A stretch of 13,756 nucleotides of DNA from an uncultured Treponema sp. (GTDB taxonomy: Bacteria > Spirochaetota > Spirochaetia > Treponematales > Treponemataceae): positions 1-13,756 of the forward strand of contig CAJPOL010000044.1 of assembly GCA_905372265.1 (NCBI GenBank), given 5' to 3'. The translations under genes and the position numbers were made by a program. The notes under the pieces are model-generated. The model was not told the origin of the DNA. It ran no database searches and was given only the letters and a program-made list of their open reading frames with translations. Numbering within the stretch: position 1 is the stretch's first letter; every line of letters starts with the position of its first letter. Positions 7,353 through 13,756 of this stretch are shown here, piece after piece.

Positions 7353-7380
7353 TTCTTATATATCTTTGCAGTATTGTCAA
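7353..7380 (-). promoter_or_regulatory. Candidate promoter for the lipoprotein-dprA-topA-xerC operon
   Basis: On the minus strand, a perfect TTGACA (complement of 7375-7380) is followed after 16 nt by TAAGAA (complement of 7353-7358), with an overlapping AT-rich TATATAAG. The predicted start would lie only a few bases before the ATG at 7342, giving an almost leaderless transcript. That fits the missing Shine-Dalgarno but also makes the call uncertain. Confidence 0.4.
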
Positions 7381-7496
7381 TATTCTACAGGCAATAGACG
7401 GACATAGCCTGCCGCCGGATTGCATACCTGTCTATCACACCGGGCATTGCTTGTCCGTTCTAACGATATGATTTTTACGCCGGCAAAAAGCGAGGA

Positions 7497-7526
7497 TTGA
7501 CTCACTCGGTTGAAGTTGTGTATAGT
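7497..7526 (+). promoter_or_regulatory. Promoter of the rpsF-ssb-rpsR operon
   Basis: TTGACT (7497-7502) and TATAGT (7521-7526) are separated by 18 nt, close to sigma70 consensus. The start would be near 7533, leaving a ~160-nt leader before rpsF. A GGCGTC/GACGCC stem (7534-7539/7568-7573) would lie at the very 5' end of the mRNA. Confidence 0.6.
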
Positions 7527-7532
7527 ATCGTT

Positions 7533-7694
7533 TGGCGTCTTACAAGAATGCAGTATGCTTTTCTCGGGACGCCGCTCTGTTTTATAGGAAAGCCGGCCGC
7601 TTATACCGTCTGAAAGAAAGAAGACGTTCGGGCTGTTCTTTCCGATACTCCATCCCGCAGCAAATGCGGGACATAATGACCGTCAGGAGGGCTC
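7533..7694 (+). promoter_or_regulatory. Structured 5' leader of rpsF, possible S6:S18 autoregulatory RNA
   Basis: The leader contains several local stems: GGCGTC/GACGCC (7534-7539/7568-7573), CGTCT/AGACG (7607-7611/7622-7626) and TCCCGCA/TGCGGGA with loop GCAAA (7653-7659/7665-7671). The last ends 13 nt before the AGGAGG ribosome-binding site (7685-7690). CCG trinucleotides flank that last hairpin (7642-7644 and 7680-7682). Many bacteria control this operon by an S6:S18 complex binding a CCG-containing structure in the rpsF leader. Position and CCG elements fit, but I could not align the consensus. Confidence 0.35.
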
Positions 7695-7976
7695 ATGAGA
7701 AAGTATGAATTGATGACTGTGTATCCCATTGAGGAGGATCAGTTCAAACAAGGAATTGAAGAGGTTCGTTCCGTATTGGGAAGTTTCAATGTTCAAGTTG
7801 ATTCCGAAGATTCATTCGGCGATCGCGAATTAACGTATGAAATTAAGAAAAAGACAAAAGGCCGATATGTCTTATTCAATATTCATGCAGAGCCGGACAA
7901 GATTATTGAAATAGACCGCAAATTTAAGTTAAATCAGGGGCTTTTGACCTTTTTATTTATCAGAATTGATGAGTAA
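7695..7976 (+). CDS. rpsF: 30S ribosomal protein S6
   Basis: This 93-residue protein matches the usual ~95-residue S6. The recognisable fold starts MRKYELMTVYPIEE and continues with SEDSFGDRELTYEIKKKTKGRYVLFNI, the ferredoxin-like strand-helix pattern typical of S6. S6 pairs with S18 on the platform of the small subunit. The start is fixed by AGGAGG at 7685-7690, four bases before the ATG. It heads the rpsF-ssb-rpsR operon, with 15 nt between its stop and the ssb ATG. A long structured leader precedes it, which is where S6:S18 feedback control acts in other bacteria. Confidence 0.95.
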   Translation: MRKYELMTVYPIEEDQFKQGIEEVRSVLGSFNVQVDSEDSFGDRELTYEIKKKTKGRYVLFNIHAEPDKIIEIDRKFKLNQGLLTFLFIRIDE

Positions 7977-7991
7977 TGAAGGAGACTGGTG

Positions 7992-8474
7992 ATGGCAGAT
8001 GTAAACCATGTTGTGCTGGTCGGCCGGCTTACCCGTGATGCGGAATTAAAATATACACCCGGTGGCGCTGCCGTTTGTAAATTTTCACTTGCAATTAACC
8101 GCAGGCGGAAAAACGGTGAGGAGTGGACCGAAGAGGTTAATTTTTTTGATATTGTACTCTGGGGTAGGCAAGGAGAAGCGCTCAATCAGTACCTTGTAAA
8201 AGGAAAACAGGTTGCTGTTGAGGGTGAACTTCGTCAAAACCGATGGGAGCAAGATGGGCAGCCCCGCAGTAAAATAGAAATCATTGCAAATAATCTTCAG
8301 CTTTTGGGAGGAGGCAGCGGCGCAGGAAATCAGCAGATGAATACCGGCGGACAAGGCGGATATCAACGCTCCGGTGCGCCTTCAGCATACCAAGCGAAGC
8401 AAAATACATCGCCTCCCGATGCCGGTTATGATGCCGAATTCGATAATTCCAATTTTGATACTATTCCATTTTAA
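7992..8474 (+). CDS. ssb: Single-stranded DNA-binding protein
   Basis: SSB coats and protects single-stranded DNA in replication, recombination and repair. The 160-residue protein has an OB fold over ~1-108 (MADVNHVVLVGRLTRDAELKY, then VNFFDIVLWGRQGEALNQYLVKG). A Gly/Gln-rich disordered linker (~109-150) and the acidic tip FDTIPF follow. That tip is the conserved SSB-Ct peptide that docks partner proteins; here Thr replaces one of the usual acidic residues. ATG 7992 is preferred over GTG 7989 because AAGGAG (7979-7984) lies 7 nt before the ATG. It sits between rpsF and rpsR, 12 nt before the rpsR start. Confidence 0.95.
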   Translation: MADVNHVVLVGRLTRDAELKYTPGGAAVCKFSLAINRRRKNGEEWTEEVNFFDIVLWGRQGEALNQYLVKGKQVAVEGELRQNRWEQDGQPRSKIEIIANNLQLLGGGSGAGNQQMNTGGQGGYQRSGAPSAYQAKQNTSPPDAGYDAEFDNSNFDTIPF

Positions 8475-8486
8475 GGAGAACCGAAT

Positions 8487-8792
8487 ATGTCTGATGAAAC
8501 CATGAATACTGTAGATGTCGATGCCAATATGCAGGAAAATCTTCGAGAAGGAGAGGAGCGGCAGCAAAATAAAAAAGGAAAACTTTTTTATCGAAAAAAA
8601 GTATGCCGTTTCTGCTCTCAGAAAGCGAAGATCGATTACAAAGATCCCGATTCATTACGGCGGTTTATCACTGAACGGGGAAAGATTTTACCCCGCCGTA
8701 TTACCGGAACCTGCGCGAAGCATCAGCGCAAACTTGCGCTTGAAATTAAGCGATCCCGTGCATTGGCATTACTGCCCTACGTTGTAGACTGA
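8487..8792 (+). CDS. rpsR: 30S ribosomal protein S18
   Basis: The C-terminal ~70 residues are a standard S18: KVCRFCSQK, IDYKDPDSLRRFITERGKILPRRITGTCAKHQRKLALEIKRSRALALLPYV. S18 binds S6 and 16S rRNA in the small-subunit platform. An unusual acidic, Gln/Asn-rich N-terminal extension of ~30 residues makes the protein 101 residues against the usual ~75-80. C40, C43, C76 and H79 could form a zinc site of the 'C+' type seen in some S18 proteins (inference). AAGGAG at 8473-8478 overlaps the ssb stop and sits 8 nt before the ATG, which supports this start. The gene is followed by 230 nt of hairpin-rich sequence before rplI. Confidence 0.95.
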   Translation: MSDETMNTVDVDANMQENLREGEERQQNKKGKLFYRKKVCRFCSQKAKIDYKDPDSLRRFITERGKILPRRITGTCAKHQRKLALEIKRSRALALLPYVVD

Positions 8793-8821
8793 TTGCAGGT
8801 TATTACCTCTATCCATCCCGT

Positions 8822-8846
8822 CCGGTTTCCAACTCCTGGAATACCG
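8822..8846 (+). terminator. Hairpin after rpsR, possible terminator or attenuator
   Basis: CCGGTTTCCA (8822-8831) pairs with TGGAATACCGG (8836-8846) with one bulged base and a 5-nt loop. It lies 30 nt past the rpsR stop and is followed by CTTATTAG, only weakly U-rich. It may partly end the rpsF-ssb-rpsR transcript. Confidence 0.4.
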
Positions 8847-8859
8847 GCTTATTAGTAAA

Positions 8860-8889
8860 CCTGTTCAGGAACTTCCGTTTCCGAACAGG
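8860..8889. repeat. CCTGTTC/GAACAGG hairpin, copy 1
   Basis: Outer arms CCTGTTC (8860-8866) and GAACAGG (8883-8889) enclose one A.C mismatch, a five-pair inner stem GGAAC/GTTTC (one G.U) and a TTCC loop. It is 30 nt long, the same length as the copy before dnaB. Confidence 0.7.
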
Positions 8890-8894
8890 CTGCC

Positions 8895-8923
8895 TTGAAA
8901 TGCGATGTTCCAAATCGTACTAC
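8895..8923 (+). promoter_or_regulatory. Weak candidate promoter for rplI-dnaB
   Basis: TTGAAA (8895-8900) and TACTAC (8918-8923) are spaced by 17 nt, upstream of rplI and between two hairpin repeats. The -10 match is poor. It would allow rplI-dnaB to be transcribed separately from the ribosomal genes upstream. Confidence 0.25.
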
Positions 8924-8944
8924 TTGTGCGATTGAGAACTCGTT

Positions 8945-8977
8945 GACCTGTTCGGCAACGCAGTTATCGAACAGGTC
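8945..8977. repeat. CCTGTTC/GAACAGG hairpin, copy 2
   Basis: Arms GACCTGTTCG (8945-8954) and CGAACAGGTC (8968-8977) are perfect over 10 bp. The inner stem is less regular, with A-T, A-T and C-G pairs near a GCA loop. It lies ~45 nt before the rplI ATG and could influence rplI expression. Confidence 0.7.
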
Positions 8978-9022
8978 CAGTAATCATGCGCCGGTTGTGC
9001 GGCGTATTTAAGGAGCTTGAGT

Positions 9023-9598
9023 ATGAAAGTCATTTTAAATGAAGATGTAAAATACCTTGGTGAAGAAGGCGATATAAAAGACGTCGCAAAAGGCTATGCA
9101 CGTAATTATCTGTTTCCTCGTAACTTAGCCGTCCCCTGCAACGCTGTTACCCTTGCCCATTTCGAAAGCCGCAAGGAAGAAATCGAACAGAAAAAGGCCG
9201 TAAAGCGGCAAAATGCCGCCGGATTGAAAGAACGGCTGGAAGCGCTTACCGTTACCATTGTGATGCCTGCCGGCCCGAACGGGAAATTATACGGCGCTGT
9301 TACAAATCAGACTATTTCCGATGAATTGCAGAAGCTCGGGTTTGAGATTGAACGGAAGCGCATTGAACTGCCCGGCATAACCTTTAAGAGTGTCGGCCGC
9401 TATTCTGCAACGATGCGGTTATATGAAACTGCGGTTGCAACTGTTCCCGTCATTGTAGAAGCTCAGCCGGAAGCGGAAAAGAAAACTGAGGTAAAGCAAG
9501 AGAAACGTTCACGGCGCCGCCATGAAGCTGAAGCGCAACAGGAAGCGGTTCAAGGAGAAGAAGAAAAGCCGGAAGAATCTGCTGAGCAGCAGGAATAA
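9023..9598 (+). CDS. rplI: 50S ribosomal protein L9, with long charged C-terminal tail
   Basis: L9 is a two-domain protein of the large subunit near the L1 stalk that helps maintain reading frame. The N-terminal domain (1-~52: MKVILNEDVKYLGEEGDIKDVAKGYARNYLFPRNLA) and the C-terminal domain (~75-147, with PNGKLYGAVT and the strand ending VPVIVEA) are canonical. An extra ~44-residue tail rich in Glu, Gln, Lys and Arg (148-191) is absent from the usual ~150-residue L9. ATG 9023 is chosen over TTG 9017 because AAGGAG (9010-9015) is 7 nt upstream of the ATG. It is followed by dnaB, with a 117-nt gap holding a hairpin repeat. Confidence 0.93.
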   Translation: MKVILNEDVKYLGEEGDIKDVAKGYARNYLFPRNLAVPCNAVTLAHFESRKEEIEQKKAVKRQNAAGLKERLEALTVTIVMPAGPNGKLYGAVTNQTISDELQKLGFEIERKRIELPGITFKSVGRYSATMRLYETAVATVPVIVEAQPEAEKKTEVKQEKRSRRRHEAEAQQEAVQGEEEKPEESAEQQE

Positions 9599-9619
9599 CG
9601 GTCCATTGCCGGTATTAAA

Positions 9620-9649
9620 CCTGTTCGGAAACTTCCGTTTCAGAACAGG
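9620..9649. repeat. CCTGTTC/GAACAGG hairpin, copy 3
   Basis: The arms CCTGTTC (9620-9626) and GAACAGG (9643-9649) enclose a single G.A mismatch, the five-pair inner stem GAAAC/GTTTC and a TTCC loop. Compared with copy 1 the inner stem differs by A-U for G.U, so pairing is kept. It lies 21 nt past the rplI stop and 66 nt before dnaB. Confidence 0.7.
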
Positions 9650-9715
9650 TCTATTGTACGGCAAACATTAAAAAAAGGCTGGATAAGACGTCAGCCCTTA
9701 CTATAAGGAGTTGTA

Positions 9716-11065
9716 ATGCCATATTCGGGCGCGGGAACAAGCGATTCGGCAAAGTCTTATCCGCTCACTTTAAAAGATAAAATTCCTCCGAACAATACGG
9801 AAGCCGAACAAGCAGTACTGGGTGCAGTATTGCTTGATTCGGATGCGATCGGAACAGTTCTACAGTATATTCGGGCGGAAAGTTTTTATTCACTATCGCA
9901 TCAAAAAATATTTCAGGCAATTATCGACCTCTATAATCGAGGACAGCGCGTTGATATTTTGGTAATCAGCGAGTATCTGAGGCAGGAAGGATTACTGGAT
10001 TCGGCAGGCGGCACTGCGTATATTGCCTCCTTAACCGATACTGTTCCAAGCACAGCGAATGTTGCGTACTATGCTAAGGTTGTGCTTGATACGGCAATCC
10101 GCCGATCGCTTCTGAAAGTTTCTCATCACATCACTGCTGACGTATTCGATGAAACGGTTACCTATTCGACAGTACTTGAACAGGCTCAAAAAAATATTTT
10201 TGAATTGACGGATGCGGGAAAAACAGCAACTTTCCGTACTTTAAAAGAGATTATCCCTGAAGCAATCGAAATGATTGAAGCCCGCTCCAAATCGCGAGGC
10301 GAATTTTCCGGAATACCTTCCGGTTTTGAATTTCTTGACAGTGTTACCGGCGGTTTTCAAGATTCCGAACTCATTATTATCGGAGCGCGGCCATCAATCG
10401 GAAAAACAGCTTTAGCATTAACCATTGCCGATCATATTGCCGTAGCAAAAAAAATTCCCGTTGCATTTTTCTCGCTGGAAATGTCCTGTATGCAGCTGAC
10501 TCATCGTCTGTTTTCACTTGAATCCCGCGTTTCATCCTCAAAGCTCCGATCGGGTAATTTGCGGCTGGAGGATTTCGCAAAAATTCAGGATGCAGCAGGG
10601 CGTCTTTACGGATCGCCGATGTATATTATTGACATGCCGAATATGAAATTGCTTGATTTACGAGCTATGGCGCGTCAGCTGTGTTTACGGGAAGGCGTTA
10701 AAATTATTTTTATCGACTACTTAGGTCTTATCACCTCGGAAAATACGGCAATTCCGCGCCATGAGCGCTTTGCCGAAATTTCTCAGTCGTTAAAAAGTCT
10801 TGCACGTGAGCTGAATATTCCGGTAGTTGCGCTGTCGCAGGTCGGCCGTGATGCCGAAGGGACTGCACCGACGCTTGCTAACCTGCGGGAATCAGGAGCT
10901 ATTGAACAGGATGCCGATGTCGTTATGTTTTTACACCGTGCGCAGCGCGAAAATCCCGATACGGAATTAATCATTGCAAAGCAGCGCAATGGGCCGGTAG
11001 CTACTATCGGTCTTGAGTTTATTAGCGAATGCACCCGCTTCGTTTCAAAAGAGCGGAACAGCTAA
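9716..11065 (+). CDS. dnaB: Replicative DNA helicase DnaB
   Basis: The hexameric 5'-3' helicase drives the replication fork and is loaded at the origin. The 449-residue protein has the N-terminal DnaB domain (~24-125: PPNNTEAEQAVLGAVLL), a linker (~126-195) and a RecA-like ATPase (~197-447). Motifs are Walker A GARPSIGKT (223-231), SLEMS with catalytic E255, Walker B IIFIDYLGL (330-338, D334), LRESGAIEQDADVV (390-403) and KQRNGP (422-427) with the likely arginine finger. It is full length for the family. The start is supported by AAGGAG (9705-9710), 5 nt before the ATG. It closes the plus-strand ribosomal/replication cluster and converges on sppA, with a palindromic element between them. Confidence 0.95.
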   Translation: MPYSGAGTSDSAKSYPLTLKDKIPPNNTEAEQAVLGAVLLDSDAIGTVLQYIRAESFYSLSHQKIFQAIIDLYNRGQRVDILVISEYLRQEGLLDSAGGTAYIASLTDTVPSTANVAYYAKVVLDTAIRRSLLKVSHHITADVFDETVTYSTVLEQAQKNIFELTDAGKTATFRTLKEIIPEAIEMIEARSKSRGEFSGIPSGFEFLDSVTGGFQDSELIIIGARPSIGKTALALTIADHIAVAKKIPVAFFSLEMSCMQLTHRLFSLESRVSSSKLRSGNLRLEDFAKIQDAAGRLYGSPMYIIDMPNMKLLDLRAMARQLCLREGVKIIFIDYLGLITSENTAIPRHERFAEISQSLKSLARELNIPVVALSQVGRDAEGTAPTLANLRESGAIEQDADVVMFLHRAQRENPDTELIIAKQRNGPVATIGLEFISECTRFVSKERNS

Positions 11066-11093
11066 AAGGCCGCTTATCCATTATTCCCCGCGT

Positions 11094-11149
11094 TTTATTC
11101 GTGCGGAGGGTTTAATACCCCGACGCTTGTTGCGTCGGGGTTGTTGATT
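11094..11149. repeat. Palindromic repeat element, copy 2 (between convergent dnaB and sppA)
   Basis: Its first 36 bp (11094-11129) are identical to 2465-2500, and its end (GCGTCGGGG, TGTTGATT) matches 2566-2584 except for a missing TA. It folds into a hairpin with arms ACCCCGACGC (11117-11126) and GCGTCGGGGT (11132-11141) and loop TTGTT. Its right end overlaps the sppA stop codon (11148-11150). It probably acts as a bidirectional terminator for dnaB and sppA. Confidence 0.75.
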
Positions 11150-12956
11150 ACTCTTCCCAGTGAGCGCGTACCGGTGTATATACATAGTATCCTTTCTTTG
11201 AGCGGAGTTGCAGCAATTCATGCAAGACCCGTAAATCGGCAATACTATAAAAGCGGGCGTTTTCCGTCAGCAGCGATTTTAACAGCTCATCACTTAAAGA
11301 AGGTTCTTTGCGCAGTACTTTCACCGAATAGCTTTCTTTGATGCCTGCTTTTTCTGCCGCATATGCAACAGCCTGTGAAAATCCGCCGATTTCATCAACA
11401 AGCAGCACTTCTCTCGCCTGTATACCGGAATATATCTTTCCTTGCGCAAGCTCTGCAACGGTTTTAAGCGGTAGACTCCGCCCGTGCGCTACCGTATCTA
11501 AAAATACGGAATACGTATGCATAATTTCCAACTCCGCTTGCGTTTTTTCTTCATCGCTCAATTTTCGGAACAAGGAATACGGATACCGTCCCGTTGCGCT
11601 TACGCCGTCCGCATGTATACCGAAATAGCGTTCAAGAGCTGTTTGTACCGTCGGCATTACGGCAAGCACCCCGATAGAGCCGGTTATCGTGTAAGGAGAG
11701 GCAAAAATATAATCCGAAGCGGATGCTATCCAGTAGGCGCCTGAGGCGGCAACCGATCCCATAGACACAATCACCGGTTTTTCAATCTTTTTTGATAACC
11801 AGTCGACACTCCGCCGTATATCCTCCGAAGCGTTAACCTCCCCTCCCCCCGAATCGATCCGCAACACCACCGCTTTTATCGAATCATCGTCAGCCGCTTC
11901 ATCAAATAAACGGATGAGGCTGGGACTATCGGCCGTATCGCCTTTTTCATTACGGTACCCCGTAATAGTCCCATTAAGATGAATGATGCCGATTTGATCA
12001 GGCGTTTCCCGCTTTTTAAACGATTCATTATAATCGTCGTATACAATAAAATCTCTGTTTGACAGGTGATATGATTCATCAAGGATTTCAAGTTCAATCC
12101 CGCATTCTTCATAGGTGCAGATGCCGGTAATCAGTTTTGCATTCAGCGCAGCCTTTGCAGAGTCCCCTTCCGATTGCTTGAGAGCATCACTGTAATGAAC
12201 GGCATAGTCTGCAACGAGCTGAGGATCAAGTCCTCTATTTTCCGCTATATCTTGTATATAGACTTTCCATAAATCGTCGAAGACCGACTGATGATTGCGC
12301 CGCACCCCCTCAGACATACCGGTTAAAGAGTAGGTTTCCGCCATGCCTTTGTAGGCACCTGCCTGAATAACATTCCACTGAATCCCCAACTTCTCTTCGG
12401 TTTTGCCGTAGAATAAGGATTCGCTGTAAAAGCCCGAAAGATCAGCTTCGCCCATCGGATCAAGGTAAATATGATCGGCAAAGGAAGCAATATAATATGA
12501 ACCGAGCCGGTACCGCGTTGAGAAAGCATACAACGGTTTTTCGGCGTTTTTATATACGGTAAGAGCTTCTTTTAATTCGGAGAAATGCCCTGACGATATT
12601 CCGTATAAACGTGATACATCAAGTAAAACGGCGGTAATGCGCCTGTCATACGCCGCATGCAGAAGCGCATCCGTAATCTCCGACAGCAAAATCTCATCGG
12701 ATTGCTCGGACAATACATAATTTTTCCAGATAAATTCGTCTTTCTTCTCGACGAGCCTCCCGGAAGGATTAATCAGCAGCACCGAATCGGCCGCCGGTGT
12801 TACCCGTTTCCGTTCTTTTGTGTGTTCGCCGTACTTCTTTACTGCGGCAATAAACGCAAAAAGCAAAAAGAAAAAAACAATATTAGTGATGATTAACCGT
12901 ATAAGATTGATACCGCGAAAAAGTGAATACAAAAATCCGTTTTTTTTATCTTTCAT
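11148..12956 (-). CDS. sppA: Signal peptide peptidase SppA, 67-kDa type
   Basis: SppA cleaves leftover signal peptides in the cytoplasmic membrane. The 602-residue protein has one N-terminal membrane helix (~16-38) and two tandem crotonase-like domains, as in Escherichia coli SppA (~618 residues). The Ser-Lys dyad can be placed. The lysine is K203 (AGAYKGMAETYS, E. coli K209), and the nucleophile is S405 (SMGSVAASGAYWIAS, E. coli S409). The second domain also shows VVLRIDSGGGEVNASEDIR (363-381) and TGSIGV. The start is supported by AGAGG (complement of 12963-12967), six bases from the ATG and overlapping the stop of the upstream mgtC-like gene. It is cotranscribed with that gene and ends at the palindromic element shared with the xerC end. 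Confidence 0.93.
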   Translation of the reverse strand: MKDKKNGFLYSLFRGINLIRLIITNIVFFFLLFAFIAAVKKYGEHTKERKRVTPAADSVLLINPSGRLVEKKDEFIWKNYVLSEQSDEILLSEITDALLHAAYDRRITAVLLDVSRLYGISSGHFSELKEALTVYKNAEKPLYAFSTRYRLGSYYIASFADHIYLDPMGEADLSGFYSESLFYGKTEEKLGIQWNVIQAGAYKGMAETYSLTGMSEGVRRNHQSVFDDLWKVYIQDIAENRGLDPQLVADYAVHYSDALKQSEGDSAKAALNAKLITGICTYEECGIELEILDESYHLSNRDFIVYDDYNESFKKRETPDQIGIIHLNGTITGYRNEKGDTADSPSLIRLFDEAADDDSIKAVVLRIDSGGGEVNASEDIRRSVDWLSKKIEKPVIVSMGSVAASGAYWIASASDYIFASPYTITGSIGVLAVMPTVQTALERYFGIHADGVSATGRYPYSLFRKLSDEEKTQAELEIMHTYSVFLDTVAHGRSLPLKTVAELAQGKIYSGIQAREVLLVDEIGGFSQAVAYAAEKAGIKESYSVKVLRKEPSLSDELLKSLLTENARFYSIADLRVLHELLQLRSKKGYYVYTPVRAHWEE

Positions 12957-12965
12957 GCAGAGCCT

Positions 12966-13628
12966 CTATTCTTTCAAAGAAACTTTATAAACCGTTTCAA
13001 GATTCTGTAAGTCGGCAAGTAATTGCCGCGTATCAATTATTTTTGGCAGCGTAATCGACAAGGTCAATTTGACCGTAAGCCCTTTCCGTTTTACCTGCTG
13101 CATCGTAGTTGCACCAATCGAAACGCCGGCTCGGGTAATGATGCCGATAATTTCATTCATTTGCGGGTACTTACCGGTAAAATGAATTTTTAGAATCTTG
13201 TTTTGCCGGGCAGGAAATAACCGCATTTCAAGAAAGGTCATCAATGAGAGCGTTATCAGAGTGATGACAACCATTGCAGCGCCGGCGGCATACATTCCGC
13301 AGCCGGTAACCAATCCGATACAAGCGACAACCCAAATGGATGCAGCCGTCGTCAAGCCCTTTACAGTAGCGCCGAGTTTCAAAATTGCACCGCCGCCCAA
13401 AAAGCCCATTCCCGAAACGACTTGCGCGGCAATCCGCCCCGGATCGCCCGTTCCTTTGTGCTCCGTCAGCCAGATGGACAAGAGCATAATACTCGTTGCA
13501 CCGAGACAAATCAAAATATGAGTCCGCAGTCCCGCTGCCTGCCGCTTGCTCGACCGTTCCAGCCCGATTATTGCTCCTGCACAAAAACTCAGTATAAGAC
13601 GCAGTATAATTATCTTATCAGTCAGCAT
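12966..13628 (-). CDS. MgtC/SapB family membrane protein
   Basis: This 220-residue protein has an N-terminal membrane domain (~1-140) with the family signature GLERSSKRQAAGLRTHILICLGA (about 22-44) and the following SGMGFLGGGAILK and GLTTAASIWVVACIGL. Several hydrophobic segments are visible. A C-terminal soluble region (~145-220) resembles an ACT-like domain. MgtC proteins are inner-membrane factors linked to survival at low magnesium and to control of ATP synthase in Salmonella; short SapB-type relatives are widespread and their role is mostly unknown. The gene lies 9 nt upstream of sppA and its stop overlaps the sppA ribosome-binding site, so the two form an operon. The ribosome-binding site before ATG 13628 is weak (GAGG only two bases upstream), and I saw no convincing promoter. 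Confidence 0.88.
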   Translation of the reverse strand: MLTDKIIILRLILSFCAGAIIGLERSSKRQAAGLRTHILICLGATSIMLLSIWLTEHKGTGDPGRIAAQVVSGMGFLGGGAILKLGATVKGLTTAASIWVVACIGLVTGCGMYAAGAAMVVITLITLSLMTFLEMRLFPARQNKILKIHFTGKYPQMNEIIGIITRAGVSIGATTMQQVKRKGLTVKLTLSITLPKIIDTRQLLADLQNLETVYKVSLKE

Positions 13629-13722
13629 ATCCTCAAACCATCACAAGACGTTCATTATTTAAAATATCGGATCTAAAATTAAGGGAATTTTCCAATCGCA
13701 AACATCAAAATGAAAGAGAAAT

Positions 13723-13756
13723 TGCCCTGAGGGGGACTTGAACCCCCATGCCCGTG
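13723..13756 (-). tRNA. 3' part of a tRNA, probably tRNA-Leu (5' part beyond the window)
   Basis: The complement of 13731-13747 is a perfect T arm with stem GGGGG/CCCCC and loop TTCAAGT. It is followed by the acceptor 3' strand TCAGGGC (complement of 13724-13730) and discriminator A (13723). No CCA is encoded. Upstream is GGGCAT, consistent with the 3' side of a long variable-arm stem as in class II tRNAs. The TTCAAGT loop and discriminator A suggest leucine, but the anticodon is outside the window. Confidence 0.75.

Noticed and set aside
7989..7991. GTG start for ssb
   Set aside because: The ATG at 7992 has better spacing from AAGGAG and gives the usual MADVN start.
9017..9022. TTG start for rplI two codons before the ATG
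   Set aside because: It would sit only one base from AAGGAG; the ATG at 9023 has normal spacing and begins the canonical MKVIL.
1..13756. CRISPR array, prophage or complete insertion sequence
   Set aside because: No regularly spaced direct repeats, phage genes or transposase with terminal repeats were seen. The only mobile-related piece is the nuclease-family tail at the left edge.

Overview
The window reads as a chromosomal segment of a spirochaete, most likely a Treponema (genus-level inference). The basis is protein sequence style, a spirochaete-type lipobox, and two conserved housekeeping clusters: rpsF-ssb-rpsR-rplI-dnaB and dprA-topA-xerC. I compared nothing to a database. Most of the window is core genome, and I do not see a complete novel defence or mobile system. 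The unusual material is a frameshifted topA and two families of dispersed hairpin repeats between genes.

Layout, left to right. Bases 1-497 are an accessory-looking edge. They hold the C-terminal tail of a PD-(D/E)XK (Rpn-type) nuclease/transposase, a convergent unrecognised 52-codon ORF, and two adjacent perfect hairpins. Next, on the minus strand, is a full-length exporter-type ABC transporter (498-2279) with a strong sigma70-type promoter at 2396-2424. A palindromic repeat element (2465-2584) separates it from a minus-strand operon that reads TPR lipoprotein (7342) > dprA > topA > xerC (2587). Spacing there is tight: 21 nt, then 1 nt, then a TGATG overlap. topA carries a one-base frameshift near 4974 but is otherwise complete.

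A divergent intergenic region (7343-7694) carries a candidate promoter for the lipoprotein operon and a good promoter plus a structured ~160-nt leader for the plus-strand ribosomal/replication operon. That operon is rpsF, ssb, rpsR, rplI, dnaB. It is interrupted by three copies of a hairpin with CCTGTTC/GAACAGG arms: two between rpsR and rplI, one between rplI and dnaB. It couples ribosomal proteins S6, S18 and L9 with SSB and the replicative helicase.

dnaB converges on sppA. Between them lies a second copy of the palindromic element found downstream of xerC; both copies abut a stop codon. On the minus strand, mgtC-like and sppA form a two-gene operon encoding inner-membrane proteins. The right edge has the 3' part of a minus-strand tRNA with a leucine-type T arm and variable arm.
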